Below are positions 12,924-25,661 of a stretch of 64,000 nucleotides of DNA, piece after piece. The DNA comes from Ailanthus altissimus. Lineage: Eukaryota; Streptophyta; Magnoliopsida; Sapindales; Simaroubaceae. Below the pieces are notes generated by a model. It saw nothing but the letters and a program-made list of their open reading frames with translations. It ran no database searches and had not been told where the DNA came from. Where the stretch lies: the NCBI GenBank assembly GCA_946807835.1, contig OX327683.1:30749001-30813000 (forward strand), given 5' to 3'. A program made the translations under genes and the position numbers. Within the stretch, counting starts at the first letter, position 1. Each line of letters opens with the position of its first letter.

Positions 12924-15900
12924 ATGGATAGAAGCAGAGAAGTTAGAAGATCTAACATGGCAGCCGCGAATGGATTGCCTAAACGCCGACAAAGAAGCAG
13001 CAGTCTTCGCGAATCACATGGTTCACAGCTATCTCTCTGTAGATGTTCTCATTATTTTCTCGTAGAGGCTGATTTTATCCGTGTTCTCACGATTTTTTTG
13101 GCTTAATACTTTTGATTTTGTTGTAGAAGAAGATGGACAGCTGGAGTTGCAAGATACCGCGAGGTTACGAGATCGAGCGAACAAAAGGGACAGAGACCGT
13201 GACCGAGAACCAGAGAGAGACAGAGATAGATATAGAGATCGAGAGTTTTCGAATTGTAAGATTCAGAATAAGCGCAGGAGAGGAGATAGTTTAACGCAAG
13301 AGAATAATAGAGAAGGAGAAGAGGAGAGTACAGAAGAAAGTGTAGCTGATGAAGAAGACTATGAAATCGAGGAAAGAAGGGTACCTCATACGAATTCTCA
13401 CAACACCACCACATCATTATCTTCGTCTTTGTCGAACCAAAATAGCAGAAAATCCATACCTCCAAACAGACCCGTGAGACAATCGCCGGCTTTGAAGGCC
13501 GCCGATGAGTTGATTGGAGCTTTGGTCCCAAGAAAGGCTCGCTCTGGTATACCAAATTGTTTTTTTCCTTTTTAAAAATTTTAAATCGGGAGATTGGTTC
13601 TGATGTGTGTTTGTTTTGGTTTGGCAGCTTCTGTTAAAAGGTCGCATGAGAACTGGGTCAACGGGAATGGCGGATTTTGGGAAGACCATAAAACTTCAAC
13701 TTCGCCGGCCAGTCGGAGCGCTGAAGCTAATTCACCTTCATCTTCAAATGTTTCAGTTAGGAAAAAGATGGTTAGTCTTGCTTTGATTTTTGTTTGTCTT
13801 CAAATATTTGGTGGATGAATTGAAAGATTGAATTTTGTGTTTTGTGATGCTACAGAAACCGAATGGTCCCAAGACTCGCCTTCCAAAGGTGACAAAATCT
13901 TCTAGTTCATCAGTTCACCAGGAGGATATCGAGATTGAAATCGCTGAGGTTTTGTTCGGGCTAATGAAGCAATCCCAGAACTCGAACAAGGATGATGATA
14001 GCATCGCAGAGCTTGAAGCAAAAGACGCAAAGGGCATCAGTCAGGATACCAAATCATCAATTTCAGTTTTGGCCCGGAGCAATAGCTCTGGATCACATCT
14101 CTTGCCTGATGGTGCTGGTCCGTGTGTTTGAATTTCAAAAAATCGTTTCAGATTTTGACGTTTTCTCGTTTGTCTTGCTTTTCCTCATGATTTATGTTCT
14201 TTTTTTTTTATATGCAGCCCCAAAGATAAAGAAAGTTGTGGCTGATAATCCTTCAAATCCGGTTCAGAATGGTTCAGTTATGTCTGCAGTTAAGATTAAG
14301 AGCGAGGCTCATGAGAAAAAGGGAAGCTGCCCTTCAAAATCGGAGATAACGTCAAAATTAAGTGTGGAATCGTGCGAGGCTTCTGAAATTGATGCTTCTA
14401 AGGTTACATCCCTGACAGTGGAGCCACAGGAAGCGGCAACCAAGCAAGGTGATTCAAAGCCATCTATTGTTGAAGAATCTAGTTGCTCAGGTGGTCCTGT
14501 TACTGAGAAAAAATCTATTTTGGCTAAGGAAGAATCAGCTACATGCCTTAAAATGGATTCGACAGTGACAAAAGCGTGAGCATCAAAGAATCTTTGCTTT
14601 CTCTCTTTTTCATTTCGATATCTTCTTTTGTTTCTTAATCCTCTTTCTGGTGAAAACTCTCAGGGCTTCAACTGTATTGGAGAATGAGAACCGAAAAGAA
14701 GAAAAGTTCAAGATTGATCTGATGGTGAGGTACCTTCTTGTCGCATTCAAGATTAGATTATCGTTGCTATTTTGCTGTCAATTACTCAAGAAGATTAGTG
14801 CCTTTCCAACAGACTCCTCCTCCTTTGGTATCATCTCCTGAAAGGGATCGGTTCAATGATTTTCCATCTGATCCTTCTGCCAACGATGTTAAAATGGTGA
14901 GGACAATCGGCTGCCTAACTTCTTTAAGTTTCGCAATGGTGTATTTTTTTTATCATTAATTTTTCAACTCTAGATATTAATATTTGGCTTTTGTATTGTC
15001 TAGAAATCTTTGATTAAGGACGAGGAAAAGGCCGATAGATTTGTGAAGAAGGAACCAGCGGTAGAGGAAGTTGAAGAGAAGAAGATAGGGCCAAATGGAG
15101 AGAAGTGCCAACTGAAGATTGATTTGGAAAAGCCAAATCAGGAGAATGAAGGAGGTAGTTCTGTTAAACTACATCAGCAAAGTCAAAAGCAGCAACAGCC
15201 GCAGCCTAAATCTACCATTTCTAAAGTGGAAAAAACTGGTAATTTGATGATTTTAGACTCTGTAAACTTGATTTGTGATTTCAACCATGGTTCTCTACTG
15301 ATATTCACTCGTTCTTCATCAGCTCAATCTAGCTATCTGCCTTTGCAACTTGCTGTAGCTGGCTGGCCAAATGGTCTTTCGCCTATGGGGTAATATATCT
15401 TTAACCTAGTAATGTTTTTGCTCAATGTTTTAGTACAATATCCATGAAGCAAATACATGACTTAGAAGTAACCTTCTTTTTTCCCTTTAATCTGGCAGAT
15501 ACATGCCTCCATTTCAAACAGTGATGCCCACGGATGGGAGTACCCGACCTGTAACAGCTCAGCAGGTATATATATGTATCGGTTAAGCTTGTCATATTCT
15601 TTTCTTTTCCTTTCTCATTTTAATTAACTGGTTTGATTTTCCATTTGCTAGAACATTCAGCTTCCCCCATTTATGCTCTCTCAACCTCGACCAAAGAGGT
15701 GTGCCACCCATTGTTACATTGCTCGCAACATATTCTTGAATCAGCAACTGCCAAAGATGAATCCTTTCTGGCCAGCCGGAGCTGGTTCTGCCTCCATATC
15801 TGGGGCCAAACCCAGCAATCTGAACGTACCTTCCACAGAAAATTTAATTCACGGAAACCCTCCACAAGGAAGCTTTCCAGTTATAAACCTAAATTCAGGG

Positions 15901-17985
15901 CCAGACAAAGGTCAGGGTGTGGCAAACTTTCTGGGTCTTACTCAGAAGGATAAAAGCTCCGAGGGCATTAATTTCATGGATCCAGCGCAAAGAAAGCAGC
16001 CCATGATTCCACAGGCTCCAAACTCAGCTCCAGCTGGTAACCTTTTGGTATGTTCTCTCCTCCATGGCCACTTGACTTGGTTCTGAAGGTCTTCTCTTAC
16101 ATATTGTCCACTTTTAGCTGTTCCATTGATATCATTCTGGAATGTTACTGATAATTGTTATTTTGAAATGTAGCATGGTCCTGCTTTCATCTTTCCTGTA
16201 AGTCAGCAACAAGCAGCAGTAACAGCCACTGCAAATCAGCCTGGGCCTTCAAAATGTGCAGCCAACTCTACCAAAAGTTCATCGTTATGTGGAAATTCAG
16301 CAGCTGCAGTTCCTACAAGCTCTACGGCATTGCCAGCAGTAGCTGCAGCAGTTAGCTATAACTACCCAAATCTGGCAGCCAATGAAGCTCCATACTTGAC
16401 TATACTACAGAGTAATGGGTATCCATTCCCTGTCCCGGCTCCTATTGGAACCCCACCTGCAATTAGAGGAGGAACCCATTCTCAAACATTGCCATTCTTT
16501 AGTGGTTCTTTCTATTCATCTCAAATTTTCCATCCTTCTCAACTTCAGCATCAACAACAGCCTCATTCTCAAACTCTAATGCAAGCAGCTCATCAGAATA
16601 CAAGCACATCAAGTGGCTCTTCATCATCCCACAAGCAATTGCATTGTCAGCAGCCAAGGGGGGTACCGGTTAGTGGTAATAATTTTATGAGCTCAGTGAG
16701 CATGCAATCACAGCAACCGCAAAAGCAGCTTGTGTCATCATCCAATCAAAATCGCAAGCTTGAGGCTGAGATGAGTGGGGAGAATGCCCCATCTGTTGCT
16801 GGTAGCCGACCCTCTCACAACCAAACAACTGTGTATGGCCAAAACTTTTCAGTTCCTCTTCAGCCACTGAATTTTGCTTTGATGCCATCTCCAGTAGTTG
16901 GTGGTGGTAGTACTGGTGGAAATCATAATGAGAAGCCGCAACAATCACAACAGAAGAGTTTAAAGGGTGGAGTTGAGCTCATCCCTCAGGCATTTGCCAT
17001 GTCATTTGCCTCCTTCAGTGGGGGAAATTCAGCTTCAAACCTTAATTTTTCTTCTATGCCATCAAATCCTGCAATTTTTCAAAACTTCCCAGATATGGTT
17101 CGGCAAGGATACCAGGTTGCACCTGCAACTCATGCTGCACTGCAGAAGAATCACCAAATATCTGAGATGAAGACTGGAGGAGGTTCATCAAGTCATGATG
17201 AGAGTAAAAAGCCAGGTTTGGGGAAGTCACCTGCTGCGAATGCACAGACACTTGTTTTTGATGATTCAGCTAGGACTCTTAGCTTTGTTTCATCCCCGGT
17301 CCCCGGAAATTGGCCTTCTCGCGCCACCACCTCAGCTGCAATAACCACAAACGTCCAAATTGCTACCAATCCTCAGAATTTCCAGCAACAGCAACTACAT
17401 CAGCTTAAGCAGCCAATGTTGCAGCAACAGCAGCAAACCCCATCAGCTGCACGAAGCAGAGCACCAACATCTAACAGCCTGCCTTCATCAACCATTACTG
17501 CAAACCTCTCAACCAATCCCTCTATTTTCCAGCAAACTCTAGTCCAAGTCAATGGTTCTAGTCAATCAACCCAATGGAAAAACTCAACAAGAACCCCAAC
17601 TAATCAAGCCTCTCCTGCAACCCTTGCATCATCCATCACCTCAACCCTCAAGAATGTTTCCCAGCAACGAGCGAGATCCCCACAAGGCCATACTCAGATA
17701 TCTTTTGAAAGACATTCCAAGTCGGGCTTAGCACCCCATGGGCAACAAATAGCCACTAGCAATCAATCTTCATCTGCTCAAGTTGTTGGATCTCCTCCTA
17801 GTGGTGGCAACTTGAGAACAAGTTCCACTAGCGGTAAAGCTGGCTCATCCATTCCTACATTACATTCACAACAGACTGAGAATTCTTCGGCTAGCACGGG
17901 CCAGAAATCCTCCCCAGTTTGTGGAAGGAATGTGCCATCAATCTTGAGCACATGCCCCAGCCATCTCTCTGAGCTCAAATACTAA
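12924..17985 (+). CDS. TIC: TIME FOR COFFEE (TIC) clock and jasmonate-signalling regulator, 12 exons
   Basis: TIC is a plant-specific nuclear protein that sets circadian amplitude and, in Arabidopsis, restrains MYC2 in jasmonate signalling. Exons: 12924-13020, 13127-13546, 13628-13770, 13856-14117, 14218-14575, 14664-14729, 14791-14896, 15004-15238, 15323-15389, 15499-15565, 15652-16047, 16174-17985. The sum is 4029 nt or 1342 residues. The start matches the family (MDRSREVRRSNMAAANGLPK), followed by an Arg-Asp/Arg-Glu repeat tract and the acidic-basic 'NKRRRGD' stretch. The 'ADELIGALVPRKARS' and 'EIEIAEVLFGLMKQ' blocks come next. The central hallmark 'PRPKRCATHCYIARNI' is in exon 11. The long last exon is Gln/Ser/Asn-rich, low complexity, and ends 'ILSTCPSHLSELKY'. 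It has no enzyme domain. The exon 6/7 junction is my least certain call: the donor could be 14725 or 14730, and only the latter keeps frame with the acceptor at 14790. The protein is somewhat shorter than Arabidopsis TIC. Confidence 0.93.
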
Positions 17986-19040
17986 AATGTAGACCAAATA
18001 GAATGGAGGGGCAAAATTTTGTCCCGAGTGCGATCATTTTGCAGCCTTATGAAGATGATCGCGTTGCTATATCGGGCTTTTAAATGTTTATGGGAGGCAC
18101 GTGAGTGTCTATCTGAGGAAAGGAAATGAAAATAGGATTAGCATGAGACGGAGCGAAGGTGTAAAGAAAAAGAAGTGAAAGTGAAATGCAGTTGGTGGGG
18201 GATAAGCTTCAGTGAGAGTCGGTCATCTTCTGAAAAAGGATGCACTGTAACTGCTAGGATTAGCGCACATGGAATTGTCGCCAACAAGCGCGCCGCATCT
18301 GGCAGTGTGAGATGGCAAGCGAGTGGGCAAAGAGAACAGGACAATACTAAGGGCGTTGGTCTCTATTTAATTTAAGTCTTTAATTTTGAAGTTTAATTTT
18401 GAAGTTGAATTGAAGTCGGGACATTACCATATTTTGGGGGGATAGTGGTTGGGTGGGTTAGTTTAAGGCGGCTGATTGATCTAATGTGACGCTGACGTGT
18501 ATATAATTTAGTATTTTGCGTAGAATGCATTCTTCCTAATTCATTAGCAAATTGATCTTGTTTATCTCTTCTTTTGGGTTATTAAACGCTCCGTGGACAT
18601 TACGAAAGTAGGAAAAAAACAAAAGTAAATCTGACAGAGCAATGAGAAATGAGAAACGGTGGAGCTGGAAGCAACTGATGCTATTGGCCACTTTGTCTCT
18701 CTTACTTACCTTGCTTCGTGCGTTTTCTCTTCTAAATTTAAGTCTGAATTTTTAATTTTCTAAAAAAAACAAACTTGGTCGGACTAACAATTCACATCAT
18801 AATTCAAACCGGACTAAGAAACAAACTTTGTCTCTCTTACTTACCTTGCTTTGTCCGTTCTCTCTTCTAAATTTACAGCTGAATTTTTAATTTTCTTAAA
18901 AAAACAAACTTGGTCGGACTAAAAATTCACATCATAATTTAAACCGGATTATTTGATTGTATTTTTACTATGTTTTGCTTCACGTTAACATTTATCCTCT
19001 CGAATTTCATCATCATAGTAATAGCCCTAATAGATCAAGC
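17986..19040. other. TIC 3' region and intergenic spacer
   Basis: The first few hundred bases are probably TIC 3' UTR. The remainder has no gene. It contains a two-copy 135-bp tandem repeat and ends at the LINE target-site duplication. Confidence 0.6.
18691..18951 (+). repeat. Two-copy tandem repeat (~135-bp unit)
   Basis: Unit 1 (18691-18825) and unit 2 (18826-18951) both begin CTTTGTCTCTCTTACTTACC and run through a shared 'aacttggtcggacta' block to 'aaaccgga'. They differ at a few positions and by small indels. It is a local duplication with no coding content. Confidence 0.85.
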
Positions 19041-19056
19041 TTTTTGCAGCAAAGGG
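19041..19056. repeat. LINE target-site duplication, left copy
   Basis: TTTTTGCAGCAAAGGG here matches TTTTTGCACCAAAGGG at 24569-24584 with one mismatch. It lies directly beside the poly(T) that marks the 3' tail of the minus-strand LINE, so it is a normal target-primed insertion footprint. Confidence 0.88.
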
Positions 19057-19232
19057 TTTTTTTTTTTTTTTAAATAAAGAATTTTATAAATGCTAAATCC
19101 AATTGGTATTACAAGAAGAAAATTGAAGGAGATAAGTTAAGTCATTACAACTCTTAGAAGTTTTAAATACATTTACCAATCAGCTGTAATGTGATCTATC
19201 CCTTGGTCATTGACGGCACTTATACATTTAAT

Positions 19233-19604
19233 TCAGACAACATTCTTAATGTTTTGATAGACATCGCTAGTAGAAGAAGTTTTCTGTTGGAAGACTATTA
19301 GATTTCGCTCTCTCCAAATAAAATAGATTATAGCACAGAACGAGACTCTTCTGATCTTGTTGAGAATAGATTTGCCTTTAGATTTTCTACAGAGAAAGGA
19401 GATTACCCGTTGCCATCTGTCCAGGCATTGATTGAGATGACACGCTATAAGTACTTTATGCCATATATCACTACTGAAGCTGCATTGGAAAAATAAGTGT
19501 GGAATTGTCTCATTGTCACAACCACAAAAGAGGCACTCATCTGATGGAATAAGCCCCCATTTTTTGAGTCTCTCCCTTGTAGATAATCTATTTTTCAAAG
19601 CCAA
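19233..19604 (-). pseudogene. LINE C-terminal zf-RVT domain
   Basis: The open piece of 123 codons begins 'ALKNRLSTRERLKKWG' and contains the Cys/His pattern CLFCGCDNETIPHLFFQCSF. It then runs to 'FIWRERNLIVF', the usual end of plant LINE ORF2. It is out of frame with the reverse transcriptase above it, consistent with decay. Confidence 0.85.
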
Positions 19605-20486
19605 CCAAGTAACGAAGCTGTGTCTAGGTATATGTTGCGTTCCCCATATCAGTTTTTATCATCCTACCTTAGCATCATTAATCTTGAGACCCCTCCAATT
19701 ACTCGCAATAGAAAACTTTGCATTGGAGTTTGCTGACCATGAAATTATATCCTCTCTTTCAGTAATTGAAATTTTTTTGCGTAGATAATCCCATACCTGA
19801 GCAATGTTCTCGTCCAAAGGATCGGGGAGGTTCTAGTGACCCTCCTGCCATAGATCATTAACCTTAGCATCCCTTGGAATATCCGTATCAAAAATGTCAA
19901 TGTGGACAAATTTATTAACTATGAATTCCCCACCCAGCCATGGATCCCACCAAAAATAAAAAGATTTGCCGTTACCCAAATCATATGAGAACAATTATTT
20001 TATCTGACTTCTCACTTTAAGGATTTTCCTCCATGTCCAGCTACAGGCTATTGGCTTTGTGATACCCCAAAAACTTAGCCTCCGCAGTTTGTTATCAATT
20101 ACCCATTTTGCCCATAAAGAGGATTTCACTGCAACTGGCTCCGAGATATGCTTAGTAACTGCCGCTAAATTTCATAAGCTTATAGATTTAATGCCAAGCC
20201 CTCCTTTTTTTTTTTTTTTTGCACACCTCATTTCAGCCCATTAATCATCTCTTCCCTTATTGGTTACTTCTATGCCATAAGAAATTAAAAACGAAATTAC
20301 GGCACTTGTTTTTAATTTCTTTGGTGACTGACTTAGGCAGGATGAACATAAAACACCAGTAAACATGCATATTCATTATCACAGATTTTATTAATTGCAA
20401 CTGCCTCGCATAACTCAAATATTTCATAGTCTAGCTTCAGATTCTATAGGTTATCTTATTAATAAGTTCCTGACAGTGGTCTTTCT

Positions 20487-21836
20487 TCAACCACCTGAAA
20501 TTAGGAGAATACCTAAGTATTTGATAGGCAACTCACCTTGTTGGTACTGAGTAATCTGCAGAATTGTCTCATTGGTAGGCTGAGAAACATTCTCAAAGAA
20601 AATGAAGCTCTTACTAGCGTTAAGGTGTAGCCTTGAAACCATTAAAAATTCATCAAGCACTTGCTTAAAGTGGCCCACTGACCTGTCATCGCCATGAGAG
20701 AACAAGAATAAGTCATCTACAAACATCAAGTGATTTAACTGCAGCCTCTTACACCCTCTGTGATATATAAATTGGTTCTGAGGAATACAGCTTAGGCTCC
20801 TACTAAGGTATTCCATGGCTAGCACAAAAAGTAAATGAGACATGGGATCCCTCTGCCTCAAACCTTTCTTCCCCGGGAAAAAGCCCTCTAATCTGCCATT
20901 AACCACAACTGAGTACATGCTAGTTCTGACACACTTCATGATAATATTGATAAAGTGATAAGGGAAGTTAAGCCTCATCAATACCTCTTCTAGGAAATCC
21001 CATGCGACCAAATCATAAGCCTTGCAGAGGTCTATCTTAAGTGCACATCTTGGGCTACCACTATTTCGATCATAACCCCCACAAGTTCATGTGTAAGTAA
21101 AACATTATCGGTTATCTTACTATTAGGAATAAAAGCTGATTGACTGGGGTTGACTAAATAGCTCACCACATTCCTTAGCTTGCATGTTATTATTTTGGTG
21201 ATACATTTGTAAAGGACCGTACAACATGCAATTGGTCTATAGTCCCCTAAGCTGTGAGGATTATGAATCTTAGGCACGAAAGTAATGACAGTGGCATTTA
21301 TAGGGTTATAGAACTGACCTGAGGAGAAGAAATGTTGCACAGCTTCAGTCACCTCCGTTCCAAGGATGTGCTGATATTTTTGAAAGAAATGATTGTTGTA
21401 ACCATCAGGTCCTGGGGCTTTATCACCATTGATGCTGAAAATAGCATTTTTGACTTCTTGGGCTGTGAGGAGCATTTAGCATGTCTCTATCGTCTACCTT
21501 CAATTTAGGGCCAACATCTATGATTCTCTTTTGTATGGACACCCTATAGAAAGTGTTGGTACCCAACAAATCTTTGTAGTAACCGACTATGGCTTCTTTC
21601 ACAACCTTAGGATCTTCAGAGTTTTCCCCATTTTGTCTCTCAATCAAAGTGATTCTATTTCGAGCTCTTCTCTGCTTAACTGACTTATGAAAGTAGTTGG
21701 TATTTGAATCCCCCATTTGAATCCATCTAATTCTTGATTTTTGTCTGGTAATACTTTCTTCAGCATAAATAAGCTTCCTTAAATGCTGATAAATGCCCTT
21801 TTTCCTCATCTTGAAGAATTTAGTTGAATGGATCAT
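20487..21836 (-). pseudogene. LINE reverse transcriptase domain
   Basis: Three overlapping open pieces cover the domain: 21836-21423 (linker, 'IQMGDSNTNYFHKSVKQRR'), 21475-21032 ('GDKAPGPDGY', 'LGDYRPIACCTVLYK', 'NPSQSAFIP') and 21011-20487 ('GLRQRDPMSHLLFVLAMEYL', 'MFVDDLFLFSHG', 'LHLNASKS', 'IKYLGILL'). The active-site box reads FVDD, so both catalytic Asp residues remain. The pieces lie in different frames, with breaks near 21430 and between 21032 and 21011. Confidence 0.9.
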
Positions 21837-21899
21837 GGATCAGACTACTCTGTAAGGAGGCCAACATTATTTTGTAATCTTCAATCTTTTGCTGGATAT

Positions 21900-22790
21900 C
21901 AAAGAAAAAAACTTTTGTTGAGCTATTTTAGCTTAGGTTTTAATAACTTGAGTTTGAACCAGACCTGGGCCATTGGAGGGTGACATTCATGCTGCCAGAC
22001 TCGCTCGACTGTGGAGAGAAACTCAAAATGGGCACACCAGGCATTGAAAAACTTGAAAGGAACATTACCATTATAGGAAGCTCTAGAGATGGATACCACA
22101 AAAGGAGAGTGATCTGAAATGCCCGCTGGTAAAACTTCACACTTAGAGAAAGCTAATGCATCCAACCAGTTTTCATTAACAAATGCCCAGTCAATTTTCC
22201 TCAAAACTCGTTGTTCTCCTGTTTGATTATTGCACCAAGTGTAGCGACACCCATGGTTCTTTAACTCGAATAACTCTAGTCTCGATATCTAACTTTTAAA
22301 CTGTTTCACCATGTTATCATTTATCCATTAGCCCCCAATTCTATCATTGTTGCTGAGGACGTTATTAAAGTCTCCTTGGATTAACTAAGGTGTAGTGTTA
22401 AAAGTCAAGCCATCACCAAGGTTCTTCCACATGGTTTCTCTCTCCATTGGGGTAGAGGCACCATAAACCAGAGTTCAGTAAAACTCAATGCCATCAATAA
22501 GAACTCTACTATGTATGAATTATTGGTGCTTTTGTAGGGTCGTGACATTGCATCTAGCAGGATTAAAGATAATCCAAATTCTTTTCATATCTAGACACTC
22601 TGAATTATTTTTTAGCTTTCAATCCCGTAAGGCTAATTTCTTCCAAATGGTATCTAGATTAGATAGTTTAACTTTTGTTTCTAACAATCCTAAAATACAT
22701 AATCGACAAGATTTAATTAGAGACCGTACCTCTGATTGTTTACAAGGGTCATGGAGACTCTAAATATTCTAACTTGCGATCATTGTCCCC
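21900..22790 (-). pseudogene. LINE endonuclease domain (EEP family)
   Basis: Reading down from about 22775 the frame begins MIAS, then a stop where Trp is expected, then an N-terminal endonuclease segment containing 'LGLLETKV' (the catalytic Glu motif). Around 22370 is 'LIQGDFN', and the last part (22204-21923, open) has 'KIDWAFVNENWLD' and 'SDHSPFVV', the His-containing catalytic motif. Several stops and at least one frameshift interrupt it. This domain normally nicks the target DNA. Confidence 0.82.
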
Positions 22791-23109
22791 TATTTGGGGA
22801 TTTAGAGCTCCTTGTGGCACGTCGACCCTTCCCTATAATTCCCACATCATGCGTCAGAGTAATAATCTTTCTTAAGTTGAATCTGTCCACTACCTGAAGA
22901 ACTTCTGATCCCCCGTTACCTGACACTTGTTTCATTGCCTTATCTGTTGGGACATTCTCCTCATTGCCTTCTAGGGTTTGTATATTCATATCTGTTTTGC
23001 CTGTATTTAGTTTTTTTTGTTCCTACTTTTTAGAGTGGATAATAGGTGCCTCACTTCTTCCTTGATTGTTTTGAACCGTCTATTTTTCTTTCCACACTTG
23101 TTTTATTCC

Positions 23110-24478
23110 TATCTTACAATCTTTTTCATCATGACCAATTCATTTACATTTGGGACAGATAGTAGGCTTCCACTCATAAAGTCACCTCCTGCATAACCTT
23201 ATTACCCTCTTTATCCTCTAAGGTAATCATGGAAGGAAAATCGCCCTCCACATCCATTTCCACTGGGACTCTCGCAAATGCCAGCCTTGTTCTATTCACA
23301 GTACATTGATCACAAAATTTAGGGGATCCCAACGAGCTAGCAATACGACTCAAAAGTGGGGGGCTCCAGAATTCCCACAGTAGTCCTGGGAATTGCACCC
23401 AAATAAGCAGAATTCTGATACTGGCTACATCCATTACCATTCTAGGCTTCCACACTTTGAGAGTCAAAGGCCGTTTATCAAAGGTTAGAGGTCCACCCTC
23501 AAATGCTTTTTGCTTCCCAAGTTCATTCTCAAAGTTAAACAGAAACAACCCATCTTTAATGGAGTGAACCGAAACTAAGCCAAAGTGCTTCCAACGATTC
23601 ATTACAAAAGCTTGGAGTGGTTGAAATCTAAGAAATAATTCATACATACAACCAATTAACGCATGCTGCCATCTATTCTCCTCTTCTTTAAGTTCATTAC
23701 AATTGAATTTAACAGTTTTCTTACCATTCGAAATGGTAGGGGGGACAAATTGTAGTTCACTTCCATAGCTTCGGGTACGGTTGTTAGCGAACAAGGACAC
23801 CCACGGCCGGTTGGTGTGCTCGTAAGTAGGCTTATTGCCAACCCTTTCCGCCACTGTAGCAGCCGCGACCAAAGGCGGCGCACCGGAGCTCAGCCCACCA
23901 CTAGCAAAAACCAATGCCAATCTCTTGTCACATTCAGCCATCACGACAATAACCCTGCATCCAACCCTGTCGGCCATTGGAAGAAACGGCCTAGAACCAG
24001 TGCTAGCGGGAGTCTGCCCAACACCAGCGCCATCTAAAACCAGCCTAGAACCATCGCCAGCGGCAGCCTGCCCGGAACCAGCGCCAGAGGCCTGCCTAGA
24101 ACCAGCGCCTGCATCAGCGAAAGCCAGAGACAAGGTGGTTGAGTTCGTCGTGGCAGAGCCGCCATTCTCGATCGTCGGGGCGGAACATGTGAGTGCTACG
24201 CCCACAGCGGAGCCAGCAACCACGGTCGGCAGCCCCTCGGCCAGTTCTGAGACAGCGGGAAACAGCTGCACCTCGGCTAGGTCTGCACGACCTTTTTTCG
24301 ACCAGGAAGACACATCTGGAGGAGACGGAGGGTCACCCGCGACGTATGCCGGAGACAGCCCCGACGAGGGTGGGACGGCAGCAGGTTGGTCACTGTTTGC
24401 AGCTTCTATTGCTCCGACCTGAGGACCATCAGCAGAAGAGCGCCCCGAGCGACGGCTAGGAGCGGCATGTGGTGGCAT
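23110..24478 (-). pseudogene. LINE ORF1 (DUF4283, zinc knuckle), nucleic-acid-binding protein
   Basis: An open frame of 434 codons starts at 24478. Its first ~220 residues are Ala/Ser/Pro/Gly-rich and disordered. They are followed by the DUF4283-like segment, with cues such as 'NRWKHFGLVSVHSIKDGLFLF' shortened here to 'FGLVSVHSIKDGLFLF' and 'LTLKVWKPRM'. The frame stops at 23174. Just beyond it, in another frame, is a CCHC knuckle: CPKC, a TGA in place of the next residue, then IGHDEKDC at about 23110-23155. ORF1 therefore carries a frameshift and a stop inside the zinc knuckle. Its normal role is chaperoning and binding the LINE RNA. Confidence 0.85.
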
Positions 24479-24568
24479 TTTACCTGATTTTTTCCTCCCT
24501 ATAGGAAACGGCGTAGGTTAGAACCGTGCGCCCAAAAAAAAAACTAAGATGCCATGTCAGCAAAGTAA

Positions 24569-24584
24569 TTTTTGCACCAAAGGG
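24569..24584. repeat. LINE target-site duplication, right copy
   Basis: TTTTTGCACCAAAGGG pairs with 19041-19056 and marks the 5' end of the LINE. Confidence 0.88.
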
Positions 24585-25661
24585 TTGCTCTGGTATTGCT
24601 CAATACACTGGCCAGGTTCGGTCACCGGTCGTTGGTCTCTGGCATCTCTTACAAGATGCCAAATCCAGTATGTTTCGTCCCTAAGAGTATATGCCTAATT
24701 CCTAATACCCCGCGACTTTTTCGATTCTACTAAACAAGACAAGCACGTGGTGGGTACCTTCTCTAAGAATCAAGACATGAATTGTACAGATGACAACCTC
24801 ATGGGCCCCTAGTAATTAAAGTTCTTAAAAGTTATGCCGCCAATTTATCATATCTCACCGTGAAAGTGGTTGCTGATATTTTCACCATGGATGGTCAAAG
24901 CTAGGATAAGAGAATAGGTGCATCATAGTAACATGATGCTGAGAAAATACTGCACGCTTCATTGCTATCTAAGATTTGAGGACTGAACAGAAAAAGAGAC
25001 AAAATGTTCCAAATCCAAAACTCATTGGGAAACCAATTTTAACGGTCTTCCTAGCTGAATCAAAAACATCAAGTTGGTTGAGAAAAATTCAATAGATTTG
25101 GTTAAATCACTTCTCTTACATGATTGTCTTCCAATTCTAACTTGTAGAGTACAAAATACTTTATTATCTAAATTTCAAAAATGCAGATTCCTGCTGAAAG
25201 CTCCACATGAACGATCAAAGTTGCTCTTACGCAGAGTAGTTTCTCAAAGAAAGCAACCCTTTGTTTCCCAGGGGAGCATTTGTCTCCCTAGTTGGCAATG
25301 GTCTGAAGTATTATCATAAGACAATTTCCTTTATGTCAACATATTCTAATTATCATTTCACCAAACATGAAAACAAAGAATAAGACATTTTAAAGATGGT
25401 AGTGGAATGGCTCTCGTGACTATTAAATAATTGCATTCTTGAACTCTGGTGGTTCTTAGGGGTCATTCATCCTACTGGAATGGGATTGGTGTGTACATTA
25501 TGTTAAAACTATTTGAAGAAGGAGCTCATCAACAAGAAAGTATCTTTGCAAGCTTGTATACTGTAGTGCTGCAACTCTGAAAAGCAATAGCTTTTGAAGC
25601 ATGCAGTTATACAACAAGGAAAAATTTTCAACTATCCTTTCACACTGAGAAGACAACTTAT
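24585..25661. other. Intergenic spacer 3' of the FAP1-like gene
   Basis: I see no gene in this stretch. The part next to 25662 is probably the 3' UTR of the minus-strand FAP1-like gene. An 81-codon open frame at 25074-25319 has no recognisable domain and no flanking support. Confidence 0.5.

Larger units (their letters stand above)
19057..24568 (-). mobile_element. L1-type LINE (non-LTR retrotransposon), near full length, decayed
   Basis: The element runs on the minus strand from 24568 to a poly(A) tail seen as poly(T) at 19057-19070, and it is flanked by 16-bp target duplications. In 5'-3' order it holds an ORF1 with DUF4283 and a zinc knuckle, an endonuclease, a reverse transcriptase and a C-terminal zf-RVT domain. 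That is the standard layout of plant L1 elements. Frameshifts and several in-frame stops in both ORFs show that it cannot move by itself. Its age is moderate, judging from one mismatch in the duplicated target and multiple coding lesions. The first ~90 bases at the 5' end look like the element's 5' UTR. Confidence 0.93.

Noticed and set aside
23835..24422. A 195-codon plus-strand frame rich in Pro, Ala and Ser
   Set aside because: It is antisense to the GC-rich N-terminal part of LINE ORF1 and has no independent support.
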